Assembly (NCBI RefSeq): GCF_904849725.1
Contig: NC_058523.1
Coordinates: 169,924,689-169,988,688 of the forward strand
From: Hordeum vulgare subsp. vulgare
Lineage: Eukaryota; Streptophyta; Magnoliopsida; Poales; Poaceae
Direction: 5' to 3'
Length of the DNA: 64,000 nt
Position 1 is the first letter of the stretch. Every line of letters begins with the position of its first letter. Below are positions 33,809-45,809 of this stretch, piece after piece. The notes under the pieces were generated by a model, which saw only the letters and a program-made list of their open reading frames with translations, did no database searches and had not been told where the DNA came from. The position numbers and the translations under genes are program-made.

Positions 33809-35393
33809 TGATGTGTCTCCAACGTATTGATAGTTTATGAAGTATTCATGCCATATTCACCTATGTTTACAATACTTTTATATGGTTTTTACGCACTTTG
33901 CATGATTTATTTAGAACTAACCCGGACTGACGCTGCTTTCAGCAGAACTGCCGTGGTGTTATTTTTATGTAGAAATCAAATTTCTCTGAATGCAATGAAA
34001 CTTTTTGATGATAATTTTTGGAATAAAAGAGGCACTAGAAGCTTCGTTTGAGGCCCAAAAGAGCCACGAGGTGGGCACAACCCACCAGGGCGTGCCAGAG
34101 GCCCCAGGCATGCCCTGGTGCCTTGTGCTCTCCTCGTGACCCATCTTCGCGTGAAACTGGCGCCCAAAAATCCTACAAATACAGAAACGTCTAGAAATAA
34201 CCCTAGATGATAAGTTCCGCAGCCGCAAGGCCTCTGTATCCATGAAAAACCTATCTGGAGACATCCCAGTACCCTACCAGAGAGGGAAATCATCTCTCAT
34301 GCCATCTTCATCATCCCGACGGAGGCCATGACGAGGAGGGAGTAGTCCACCCTTGGGGTTGAGGGTTTGTACCAGTAGCTTTCTGTTTAATCTATCTATC
34401 TCGTGTTCTTGAGATGTCATGATCTTGATATATCACGGGCCTTGATAATATAGTTGGATCATATGGTGTTTGTCCCATGATATTGTTGTGATGAATTGAA
34501 TCTTTCACTTTAAGATCTCGTTTTGTTGGATTGAATATTTAGGTTTGAGAGCACATACTATATGTCTTGCATGCGCATACTCGTAGTGACATTGGGGTAT
34601 TCAATTTATTTGCTTGATATATGTTATGGCATCAACTCGCAGATTCCCGAGGTAACAATGGGGTAATCTAGGCACACGGGTTGATTGCATGTTTTCATAC
34701 TATATTCTCCGGTAGAAATCTTGGTGTGCTCCTTGAAATTCTTTGTATTGAATTCAGTATTATGAATCCAAATTTGTTATGGTGTTATTTTAGTATGAAC
34801 TCTTGATAGATCGATTGGAAAGGATAACTTGTTATCTTAGTACGAACTCTCGGAAAGATTGATCGGAAAGAATAACTTTGAGGTGGTTTCGTACCCTACA
34901 AACAATTTCTTATTATGTTCTCCGCTAGATAGGAACTTTGGATTGATTTTTTATCGCACGTTGAGGGGTGTTATATGATCTACTATGTTAGCATTGTTGA
35001 GAGATTACACTAGCAAAAGTACGGACCCTAGGCCACATTTTCAAGCATTGCAATACCGTTTATGCTCACTTTTGTTACTTGCTACCTTGCTGTTTTTTAT
35101 TTTCAGATTACAAAAATCAATATCTACTATCATTACTACACTAGTATCACCATCTCTTCGCCGAAATAGTGCACCTATACAATCTACCATTGTATTTGGT
35201 GTGTTCGGGACACAAGAGACTTTTTATTATTTGGTTGCAGGGTTGTTTGAGAGAGACCATCTTCATCCTACTCCTCCCAGGGATTAATAAACCTTAGGTC
35301 ATCCACGTGAGGGAAATTTTCTACTGTCCTACAAAACTCTACGCTTGGAGGCCCAACATGAGTCTACAAGAACAAGTTGTGTAGTAGACATCA
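33809..35393 (+). repeat. 3' LTR of E1
   Basis: 1585 bp, starting TGATGTGTCTCC and ending GTAGACATCA. Its last 400 bp match 1-404. The five bases after it (TAGGT) should be the target duplication, but the left partner is outside the window. Family relation to the E5 LTRs is clear. Confidence 0.88.
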
Positions 35394-36092
35394 TAGGTCT
35401 CGAACATGAGGGTCCCGCACGATTGAACTTAGTAGCGATGATGGCTGTGGTATATTCATATCTTCTTGGCCACCATGTCCGGCCTTCTTCGCCGCCGTTG
35501 TCGGTCATCTCTTTGTCTCACCCCATGCCGTCATTGGCTGCCCCGTCGGTGTCCTCATCATCGTCATCTTCAATTACCCATTGAGGATAGCCATCCATGA
35601 AACCAGTCGTGAGCATATGCGTCTTCAAACGACCATGCTCATAGGGATCGAGCCAAGCTCATCCTTTGCATTTTTTACACGGCCATAAGATCTCTGTTCG
35701 GTTATTTTCATTCATGTCTCGCACCGTCGATCGCAACCACCTTTCCACCATAGTTCCACTGACCATCATGATTGCATGCGCGATAATAATAGTCAAATTC
35801 ATTATTAAAATGCATGCATGCATCAAAGTCATACAAAAAATTTGCATGACCTTTCCTAAAAATAGGACATAGAGAGTTTGCCCGAAATTTGCCGAAATGG
35901 AAATAAATCAACATTTCGGCAAATCATATGCAACTCAAGCACAATTCAACGAAAACTAATGCCACATGCACTATTTACATCTTCTCTCCTAATTAGGTCA
36001 ATATATCGCACACACACAAATATATATTTCCATTCTTGCAAAGCACAAATTTTCACTCACGTACCTGAGATCGAGCACGGTTATGAGGTCGA
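35394..36092 (-). pseudogene. CACTA transposase relic (transposase-associated domain)
   Basis: A minus-strand frame at about 35540-35800 reads RTEILWPCKKCKG, stop, AWLDPYEHGRLKTHMLTTGFMDGYPQWVIEDDDDED. The CxxC pair, then a histidine and GFMxGYxxW, is the pattern of the N-terminal transposase-associated domain of plant CACTA elements. It has at least two stops. The part from 35820 to 36092 (containing TTTGCCGAAATG) looks like the upstream region or an intron. This is the oldest layer seen here: E1 ends on its left and the Angela-type element starts on its right. Confidence 0.6.
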
Positions 36093-37886
36093 TGTTGGGG
36101 ATCGTAGTAATTACAAAAAAATCCTACGCCATACAAGGATCTATCTATGGAGAAACCAGCAACGAGAGAGGTTGTAGAGCATCTTCATACCTTTGAAGAT
36201 CGCTAAGCGGAAGAAGTTCTATGAACGCGGTTGATGGAGTCGTGCTCGGAGCGATTCTGATCGCGGTGGATTCTGATCTATGTGCCGAACTACGGCTCCT
36301 CCGCGTTCAACACACGTACAGCCCGGTGACGTCTCCTCCTTCTTGATCCAGCAAGGAGAGAGCAGAAGTTGAGGGAGAGCTCCGGCAGCACGATGGCGTG
36401 GTGGCGGTGGAGCTATGTGGCTCTCCGGCAGGGCTCCACCAAGCGTTGCGGAGGACGAGGAGGAGGAGGAGTAGGGCTGCACCGTCCTAGATGAATTGTG
36501 TGTCTCCAAAGGGCCAAAAGCCTCCACTATATATAGGACGAGGGAGAGGGAGAATGCCTTGGCCCCTCCTCCAAGGAGGAGGAGCTTCGGCCGAAGCTAG
36601 GGAGGAGTCCACTTCCCAGAAGGGAGGTGGACTACCGTGGTAGGACTCTTCCTCCTTTTCCTTTTCAGCCTTTTGCCTTATCTCCTCTATTCCTATGTGC
36701 ATAGGCCTTTAGGGAAGGCCTTGGCCAGCCCAATAAGGTCTGGTCCACCTCCTCTAACAGCCCATGCACCTCTGTGGTCGTCACACCCCTCCCGGGGGTC
36801 CTCCGGCACCCTCCCAATACACTACCGATGAGCCCGAAACTTTTCCGGTGACCAAAACACGACTTCCTATATATCAATCTTCACCTTCGGACCATTCTGG
36901 AGCACCTCGTGCCGTCCGGGATCTCATCCGGTACTCCGATCAACCTTTGGTAACCACATACCATTCCCTATATAAATCTAGCGTCCGGGATCTCATTTGG
37001 GACTTCCTATATATCAACCTTAAGGTACACACAACCTTAAGTGTGTAGACCCTATAGGTTCGGGAGACATGCAGACATGACCGAGACATCTCTCCGGCTA
37101 ATAACCAATAGCGGGGTCTAGATATCCATGTTGGTTCCCACATGTTCCATGATGATCTCATCGGATGAACCACGATGTCAAGGATTTAATCAATCCCGTA
37201 TGCAATTCCCTTTGTCTATCGGTATGATACTAGCCCAAGATTCGATCATCGGTATCCCTATACCTTGTTCAATCTCGTTACCCGCAAGTCGCTTTACTCG
37301 TTCTGTAACACATCATCCAGTGACTAACTCCTTAGTCACACTGAGATCAATATGATGATGGATTACCGAGTGGGCCCAGAGATACCTCTTCGTCACACGG
37401 AGTGACAAATCCCGATCTCGATTCGTACAACCCAACAGACACTTTCCGAGATACCCGTAGTGCACCTTTATAATCATCTAGTTATGTTGTGACGTTTGGT
37501 ACACCCAAAGCACTCCTACGGTATCCGGGAATTGCACAATCTCATGGTCTAAGGAAATGATACTTGACATTAGAAAAGCTTTAGCAGACGAACAACACGA
37601 TCTAGTGCTATGCTTAGGATTGGGTCTTGTCCATCACATCATACCCCAATTATTTTATCCTGTTATCAACGACATCCAATGTCCATGATCTGTAAACCAT
37701 GATCATCTATTGATCAACGAGCTAGCCAACTAGAGGCTCACTAGGGACACATTGTGATCTATATATTCACACATGTATTATGGTTTCCGGTTAACACACT
37801 TATAGCATGAATAATAGAAAATTATCATGAACTAGGAAATATAATAATAACCACTTCATTATTGCCTCTAGGGCATATTTCCAACA
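36093..37886 (-). repeat. 3' LTR of the Angela/BARE-type element
   Basis: 1794 bp, TGTTGGGGATCG to TTTCCAACA on the plus strand. A TATA box (minus strand CTATATATAGTGG) lies at about 36524-36534, followed by the GC-rich leader. Flanked on the left by GTCGA (36088-36092), the likely target duplication. Confidence 0.88.
36524..36534 (-). promoter_or_regulatory. TATA box of the Angela/BARE-type LTR
   Basis: CCTATATATAGTGGAG on the minus strand, with a GC-rich transcribed leader downstream toward 36100. The position matches the known LTR promoter layout of this group. Confidence 0.65.
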
Positions 37887-37901
37887 GGCTCCCACTTGCA
37901 C
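37887..37901 (-). other. Polypurine tract, Angela/BARE-type element
   Basis: Minus strand GCAAGTGGGAGCC directly before the LTR start TGTTGG. Confidence 0.75.
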
Positions 37902-37918
37902 TAGAGTCAATAATCTAG

Positions 37919-39898
37919 TTACATTGTGATGAATCGAATACCCATAGAGTTCTGGTGCTGATTATGTTTTGCTCGTGGGAGAGGTTTAGTGAACGGGTCT
38001 GCGACATTCAGATCCGTGTGTACTTTACAAATATCTATATCTCCATCCTGGATGTATCCACGAATGGAGTTGAAGTGGCGCTTGATGTGCTTGGTCTTCT
38101 TGTGAAACCTGGGCTCCCTTGCAATGGCAATAGCTCCAGTGTTGTCCCAGAACAAAGTCATCGGGCCCGACGCACTTGGAATCACTCCTAGGTCGGTGAT
38201 GAACTCCTTCATCTAGACTCCTCCATATGCTACTTCCGGAGCAGCGATGTACTCCGCTTCACATGTAGATGCCACCACGATGCTTTGCTTGCAACTGCAC
38301 CAGCTAACTGCCCCGTTATTCAAAATATACACGTATCCGGTTTGTAACTTAGAGTCATCCAGATTTGTGTTGAAGCTAGCATCGACATAACCCTTTACGA
38401 CGAGCTCTTCGGCACCTCCATATATGAGAAATATACCTTTAGTCCTTTTCAGGTACTTAAGGATGTTCTTGACCGCTGTCGAGTGATCCACTCCTGGATC
38501 ACTCTGGTACCTCCCTACCAAACTTATGGCAAGGTTCACAACAGGTCTGGTACATAGCATGCATACATAATAGAGCCTATGGCTGAAGCATAGGGGATGG
38601 TACTCATCTTCTCTATTTCTTCTGTTGTGGTCGGTCATTGAGTCGCACTCAACCTCACACCTTGTAATACAGGAAAGAACCCCTTCTTAGCCTTATCCAT
38701 ATTTAACTTCTTCAATATCTTGTCAAGGTATGAGCTTTGTGGAAGACCTATGAGGCTTCTCCATCTATCTCTATAGATCATGATGCCTAATATGTAAGCA
38801 GCTTCTCCAAGGTCCTTCATTGAAAAACTCTTATACAAATAGGCCTTTATGCTTTCCAATAGTTCTATATCATTTCCCATAAACAATATGTCATCTACAT
38901 ATAATATGAGAAATGCTACAGAGCTCCCACTCACTTCCTTGTAAATACAGACTTCTCCATAAGTCTGTATAAACCCAAACGCTTTGATCACCTCATCAAA
39001 GCAGATGTTCCAACTCCGAGATGCTTGCACCAACCCATAGATGGAGCGCTAGAGCTTGTGTACCTTGTTAGCATTGCTAGGATCGACAAAACCTTCCGGC
39101 TGTATCATATACAATTCTTCTTTAAGAAAGCCGACCAGGAATGCTGTTTTGACGTCCATTTGCCAGATTTCATAATCATAGAATGCGGCAATTGCTAACA
39201 TGGTTCAAACCGACTTCAGCATTGCTACGGGTGAGAATGTCTCATCGTAGTCAATCCCTTGAACTTGTCGATAACCCTTAGCGACAAGTCGAGCCTTATA
39301 GATGGTCACATTACCATCTGCGTCAGTCTTCTTCTTGAAGATTCATTTATTTTCTATGGCTCACCAATCATCGGGCAAGTCCACCAAAGTCCATACTTTG
39401 TTCTCATACATGGATCCTATCTCGTATTTCATGGCCTCAAGCCATTTGTTGGAATCCGGGCCCTCCATCGCTTTTTCATAGTTCGAAGGTTCACTGTTGT
39501 CCAACAACATGATTTCCATGACAGGGTTGACGTACCAGTCGGGTGCGAAATGTACCCTTGTCGACCTTCGAGGTTCAATAGCAACTTGATCCGAAGTGTC
39601 ATGATCATCATCATTAACTTCATCTCTAGCCGGTGCTGGCGCCTCAGAAACATTTTCTTGCACTGTGCTACTCTCAGGTTCGAGAGGAGGTACAATTACC
39701 TCATCGAGTTCTATTTTCCTCCCACTTCTTTCGAGAGAAACTCTTTCTCTAGAAAGGATATGTTCCTAGCAACAAAGATCTTGCCTTCGGATCTAAGATA
39801 GAAGGTGTACCCAATAGTTTCCTTAGGGTATCCTATGAAGACGCATTTTTTCGCTTTGGGTTCGAGCTTCTCTGGTTGAAGTTTCTTTACATAAGCAT
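37919..39898 (-). pseudogene. Copia pol, integrase end to RNase H, broken
   Basis: In minus-strand reading order: integrase end (KCVFIGYPKETIGYTFYLR, VARNISFLEKEFLS) at about 39711-39898, a linker (EPRRSTRVHFAPDWYVNP) at 39361-39663, reverse transcriptase with [18 protein letters not shown] sequence, a stop near 39049, then SIYGLVQASRSW and the catalytic LILYVDDILFMGND in 38635-39060, and RNase H (KGYVDASFNTNLDDSK, STCEAEYIAA) in 38213-38500, ending near 37919 with HTDLNVADPFTKPLP. Stops occur near 39049, 38635 and 38213. The order integrase before reverse transcriptase marks Ty1/copia. Not functional. Confidence 0.82.
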
Positions 39899-41571
39899 TG
39901 ATGTCTACTACCCAACCTTCTCCTTGTAGACGTTGTTGGCCCTCCAAGTGCAGAGGTTTGTAGCACAGTCGCAATTTTCCCTCAAGTAGGTGATCTAAGG
40001 TTTATCAATCTGCGGGAGGCGTAGGATGAATATGGTCTCTCTCAAGCAACCCTGCAACCAAATAACAAAGAGTCTCTTGTGTCCCCAACACACCCAATAC
40101 AATGGTAAGTTGTATAGGTGCACTAGTTCGGCGAAGAGATGGTGATACAAGTGCAATATGGATGGTAGATATAGGTTTTTGTAATCTGAAATTATAAAAA
40201 CAGCAAGGTAACTAATAGTAAAAGTGAGCACGAACGGTATTGCAATGCATGGAAACAAGGCCTAGGGTTCATACTTTCACTAGTGAAGTTCTCTCAACAA
40301 TGGTAACATAATTGGATCATATAACTAGCTCTCAACATGCAACAAAGAGTCACTCCAAAGTCACTAATAGTCGAAAACAAACGAAGAGATTATTTTTGGG
40401 TACGAAACCACCACAAAGTTATTCTTTCCGATCGATCTATTCAAGAGTCCATAGTAAAATACACGAAGCTATTCTTTCCGTTCAATCTATCCTAGAGTTA
40501 GTACTAGAATAACACCTTAAGACACACATCAACCAAGACCCTAATGTCACCGAGATACTCCATTGTCATCTCAAGTATCTGTGGGCATGATTATACGATA
40601 TGCATCACACAATCTCAGAATCATCTATTCAACCAACACACAGAACTTAAAAGAGTGCCCCAAAGTTTCTACCGGAGAGTCAAAACGTGTGCCAACCCAT
40701 ATGCATAGGTTCCCGATGTCACAAAACCCGCAAGTTAATCACCAAAACATACATCAAGTACTCACATGAATATCCCATTGTCACCACAGATAGACACGTG
40801 CAAGACATACATCAAGTGTTCTTAAAGACTCAATCCGATAAGATAACTTCAAAGGGGAAACTCAATTCATTACAAGAAGGGAGAGGGAGAAGAACATCAT
40901 AGGATCCAACTATAGTAGCAAAGCCCGCGGTACATCGAGATCATGACATCTCAAGAACACGAGAGAGAGAGAGATCAAACGCATAGCTACTGGTACATGC
41001 CCTCAGCCCCGAGGGAGAACTACTCTCTCCTCGTCATGGAGATCGCCGGGATGATGAAGAAGGCCACCGGAGATGGATTCCCCCTCTGGCAGGATGCCAG
41101 AACGGGCTCCTGATTGGTTTTTGGTGGCTACAGAGGCTTGCGACGGAGGAACTCCCAATCTAGGTTTATTTCTCGAGGTTTCTCTATTTATAAGACCAGA
41201 TGGCATGGAGAACAAGTTAGGGGGACCCACGAGGGAGTCACGAGCCCCCCAATCGCGCCCAACGGGGTGGGCGCACCTCCCTGGCTCGTGGCTTCCTCGG
41301 GACTCCCCTCTGGTATCTTTTTCTTCTGGTATTTTTGATATTTTCCATAAAAAATCACTACGAAAGTTTTATTCCGTTTGGACTCCGTTTGATATTCCTA
41401 TCTGAAAAGGTCAAAAACAAGGAAAAAACAAGAACTGGCACTAGGCTCTAGGTCAATAGGTTAGTCCAAACAATAATATAAAATAGCATATTCATGCATA
41501 TAAAACATCCAAAGTTGATAATATAATAGCATGGAACGATCAAAAATTATAGATACGTTTGAGACGTATCA
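39899..41571 (-). repeat. 3' LTR of E5
   Basis: 1673 bp, TGATGTCTACTAC to GAGACGTATCA on the plus strand. It matches 55939-56695 where both are present and is related to the E1 LTR. A well-formed TATA box lies at 41184-41192. Confidence 0.9.
41184..41192 (-). promoter_or_regulatory. TATA box of the E5 LTR
   Basis: TATAAATAG on the minus strand, a strong plant TATA match, about 380 bp from the LTR start in the direction of transcription. The E1 counterpart near 34165 is degenerate. Confidence 0.65.
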
Positions 41572-43572
41572 AGCATCCCCAAGCTTAATTCTTGCTCGTG
41601 CTCGAGCAGGTAAATGATAAAAATAGAATTTTTTATGTGGAATGCTACCTAACATATATTGTAACATGAATATTCAGATCCATATGATTCAAAGAAAAAA
41701 GTTTAATATTGACATAAGAACAATAATACTTCAAGCATACTAACAAAGCAATCATGTCTTCTCGAAATAACATGGCCAAAGAAAGTTACCCCTACAATAT
41801 CATATAGTCTCGCAATGCTCCATCTTCCCACACAACGTATTTAAATCATGCACAACCCCGGTCTTAGTCAAGCAATTGTTTTCACTTTTACTTTCTCAAA
41901 CTTTTTCAACTCTCACGCAATACAAGAGCGTGAGCCATGGATATAGCACTATAGGTGAAATAAAATATGGTGGAGGTTGTGAGGCAAAAAGGAGGAGATG
42001 GTCACATTGACTCGGCATATCAACGGGCTATGGATATGCCCATTAATAGATATCAATGTGAATGAGTAGGGATTGCCATGCAAGAGATGCACAAGAGCTA
42101 TTAGTTTATGAAAGCTCAAAAAGAAACTAAGTGGGTGTGCATCCAACTCGCTTGGTCACGAAGACCTAGGGCAATTGAGGATGCCCATCATTGGAATATA
42201 CAAGCCAAGTTCTATAATGAAAATTCCCACTAGTATATGAAAGTGACAATATATGAGACTCTCTATCATGAAGATCATGGTGCTACTTTGAAGCACAAGT
42301 ATGGTAAAGGATAGTAGCATTGTCCCTTCTCTCTTTTTCTCTCATTTTTTTGTTTGGGATCTTTGGCCTCTTTTTTTCTTTTTTTTCTTTTTCTTTTTTT
42401 TGTGTCCTCTTTGGCCTCTTTTATTTTATTTTTATAGTCCGGAGTCTCATCCCAACTTGTGAGGGAATCATAGCTTCCTTCCTTTCCTCACATGGGACAA
42501 TCCTCTAATAATGATGATCATCACACTTTTATTTACTTACAACTCGATTCTTAGAACAAAAGATATGAGTCTATATGAATGCCTCCGGCGGTGTACCGGG
42601 ATGTGCAATGACTCATGTGTGACATGTATGAAAGATATGAACGTGGCTTTGCCACAAATACGATGTTAACTACATGATCACGCAAAGCAATATGGAAATG
42701 ATGGTGCGTGTCATAATAAACGGAACGGTGGAAGTTGCATGGCAATATATCTCGGAATGGCTATAAAAATGTCATGATGGGTAGGTATGGTGGCTGTTTT
42801 GAGGAAGGATATATGGTGGGTGTAATGCACCAAAAAAAGTTGCGCGGTACTAGAGAGGCTAGCAATGGTGGAAGGGTGAGAGTGCGTATAATCCATGGAC
42901 TCAACATTAGTCATAAAGAACTCACATACTTATTGTAAAAAAATTATTAGTAATCTAAACAAATTATTAGACGCATGCTCCTAGGGGAAGGGTTGGTAGG
43001 AGTTAACCATCGCGCGATCCCGACCTCCACACAAAGGAGGTCACTCAATAAAAGCTTCGTGCTCCAACTTCCTAACATAGTGGTTCACCATATGTGCATG
43101 CTACCGGAATCACAAACTCTAACACAAGTATTTCTACCAATCCCTATTTAAAAGCTAGCATGACTCTAATATCACCATCCTTATGTCTCAAAACTATATG
43201 CAAAAAATCAAACTTCTCATAGTACTCGATGCACTCTATATGAAAGTTTTTATTATATCCCTCTTGGATGCCCATCATATTAGGACTAGATTCATAACCT
43301 AAGCAAATTACCATGCTGTTTAAGACTCTCAAAATGATATAAGTGAAGCATGAGAGTAAAAGAAAAACTACTCCAAAAGATATAAGTGAAAATCAATGAG
43401 TAGTTGAATAATTATTTGGCTATGTGAAGACTCTCCCATCTAAGAATTTCAGACCCTAAGTACCTTATTCAAAGAAAATAAAATGACACTCCAAAGATAG
43501 CATGAATCATGTGAAGAAGAAAAAACATAGGTTCAACCGATACTAACCGATAATTGTTGAAGAAGAAAGGTG

Positions 43573-43594
43573 GGATGCCAACCGGGGCATCCCG
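43573..43594 (-). other. Hairpin, E5 module 2
   Basis: GGGATGCC / GGCATCCC stem around a 6-base loop, followed by GAAGCTTAG. Confidence 0.6.
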
Positions 43595-44303
43595 AAGCTT
43601 AGATGCTTGAGACTTCTTGAAATATAGGTTGGGGTGTATTGGGCATCCACAAGCTTGAGCTTTTGTGTCTCCTTAATTCCTCTCATATGGTGGTTTCCAA
43701 AATCTTAAAAACTTCACCCACACAAAACTCAACAAGAACTCATGAGATAGGTTAGTATAAATCAATGGAAAACTATATCATCCTCTACTGTAGAAAATCA
43801 CTAAAATTATTATTTCACATTGCATACTAAATGCCTATGCATATTTAAAACTCCCATCCTCAAATGGAATCATTAAACAAGCAATCATATGCAAACAATG
43901 CAAACAAAACAGCAATCTGCCTAAATAGAATAGTCTGTAAAGAATGCAGCAAGATCCATACTTAATTAACTCCAAAAAAATCTGAAACAATACCATTCTG
44001 TAGATAATTTATAAGAGCATATTTTGTCCAAATTTCAAGCTATTCCGACGTACAGAAAATTCTAGCGAATGTTTGCACTACAAGCAAACTTTCTGTTTTG
44101 GAACAGCAACTCCTATACTTGCAAATTAAGCATGGTAAAGGCTATCCTTGACATTTTTATTGAACTAAATGATGCAAAAAATTAATATAAATAATAGAAA
44201 GCAAGCATAATAAAAGAAAATGACGCTCCAATCAAAACACATATCATGTCATGAATAAAAATATAGCCCCAAGTAAAGTTACCGATGGATTGAAGACAAA
44301 AGA

Positions 44304-44328
44304 GGGGATGCCTTCCCGGGGCATCCCC
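44304..44328 (-). other. Hairpin, E5 module 1
   Basis: GGGGATGCC / GGCATCCCC stem around a 7-base loop, followed by AAGCTTAGG. The loop is identical to that at 24942-24962. Confidence 0.65.
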
Positions 44329-44480
44329 AAGCTTAGGCTCTTTGGTGTCCTTGAACATGGCTTTGGGGTGATTTGGGCATCCCAAGATTAGGCTCTTGCC
44401 ACTCCTTGTTGCATAGTCCATCGAAACTCTACCCAAAACTTGAAAAGTTCACAACACAAAACTTAACGGAACTTCGTGAG

Positions 44481-44485
44481 ATGGG
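44481..44485 (+). repeat. Target-site duplication ATGGG, left copy
   Basis: ATGGG precedes the LTR at 44486 and recurs at 54461-54465 after its end. Confidence 0.92.
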
Positions 44486-45809
44486 TGATGACCCACAAGT
44501 GTAGGGGATCTATCATAGTCCTTTCGATAAGTAAGAGTGTCGAACCCAACAAGGAGCAGAAGGATATGACAAGTGGTTTTCAGCAAGGTATTCTCTGCAA
44601 GCACCGAAATTATCGGTAACAGATAGTTGTGTGGTAAGATGATTCGCGGCAAGTAGCAATAGTAACAAAGGTGCACAAGCATCCCACAACTACCCTTACT
44701 TGGACAAGCATCCCACAACTACGAAAGAAGAATTAAGACAACGTCTAACCATAGCATTAAACTAGTCGATCCAAATCAGCCCCTTACGAAGTAACACATA
44801 AACTAGGGTTTAAGCTTCTGTCACTCTAGCAACCCATCATCTACTTACTACTTCCCAATGCCTTCCTCTAGGCCCAAATAATGGTGAAGTGTTATGTATT
44901 CAACATTCACATAACACCACTAGAGGAAAAACAACATACAACGCATCAAAATATCAAAAAAATACCAAATTCACATGACTACTTATAGCATGACTTATCC
45001 CATGTCCTCAGGAACAAAAGTGACTACTCACAAAGCATAATAATATTCATGACCACAGAGGTATTGAATAGCATCAAGGATCTGAACATATTATCTTCCA
45101 CCGAGTAATCCTGCTAGCTTTAACTACAAAGAGTAATCAACACTACTAGCAACCTTACAAGTACCAATAAGAGTCGCGAGACGGAGATTGGTTACAAGAG
45201 ATGAACTAGGGTTTGGATATGAGATGGTGCTGATGAAGATGTTGATGGTGATGAGTCCCCTCCGATGAGAGGAGTGTTGGTGATGACGATGGCGACAATT
45301 TCCCCCTCTGGGAGGAAAGTTTCCCCGGCACGACGATCCTGCCGGAGCTCTAGATTGGTTCTGCTCAAGTTCCGCCTAGTGGCGTCGGTGATTCCTCCTG
45401 AAAGCCTCCTCTTGATTTTTTCTGGAACGAAACCCTCCTTATAGCAAAAGAGGGGGGCCAGAGGGCCAGCAGGGAGCCCACAAGCCCCCTAGGCACGGCC
45501 AGGGGGGTAGGCCGCGCCTAGGAGGCTTGTGGCCTCCTGCTGGCTCCCCTATGGTACTTCTTTGGCCCAGTATTTTTTATAAATTCCAAAATAATTCCTC
45601 ATTGATTTTCACGGCTTTTGGAGTTGCACAGAATAGGTATCTCAAACTTGCTCCTTTTCAGGCCAGAATTCCAGCTGTCGGCATTCTCCCTCTTCATGTA
45701 AACCTTGCAAAATAAGAGAGAAGGCATATGTATTGTACCGTGAAGTGTAATGACAGCCCAAAAAGCGATAAATATCAACATGAAAGCATGAAGCAAAATA
45801 GACGTATCA
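44486..45809 (-). repeat. 3' LTR of the Fatima-type element, with internal deletion
   Basis: 1324 bp against 1550 bp in the 5' LTR. About 200 bp present at 53127-53330 are missing. The break at 44675-44722 carries ACAAGCATCCCACAACTAC twice, as if the deletion was sealed with copied filler. On the plus strand it begins TGATGACCCAC and ends GACGTATCA. Confidence 0.88.

Larger units (their letters stand above)
36093..39898 (-). mobile_element. Angela/BARE-type copia element, truncated by E5 insertion
   Basis: Minus-strand element with the 3' LTR at 36093-37886, polypurine tract at 37887-37901 and the last half of pol (37919-39898). The 5' half is beyond the E5 insertion and outside the window. 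The LTR start TGTTGGAAATATGCCCTAG is the hallmark of Angela/BARE/WIS elements. Confidence 0.85.
41572..44485 (-). mobile_element. E5 interior, 3' part, non-coding
   Basis: Begins AGCATCCCCAAGCTT next to the LTR (polypurine-like tract on the minus strand). It holds a pyrimidine-rich tract at 42320-42430 and two hairpin modules at 43573-43594 and 44304-44328. Shares long stretches with 22908-25072. No coding frame seen. Confidence 0.75.

Noticed and set aside
39995..40258. 87-codon minus-strand frame, repeated at 56035-56298
   Set aside because: Both copies are the same stretch of the E5 LTRs; the repetition reflects the LTR pair and not a conserved gene.
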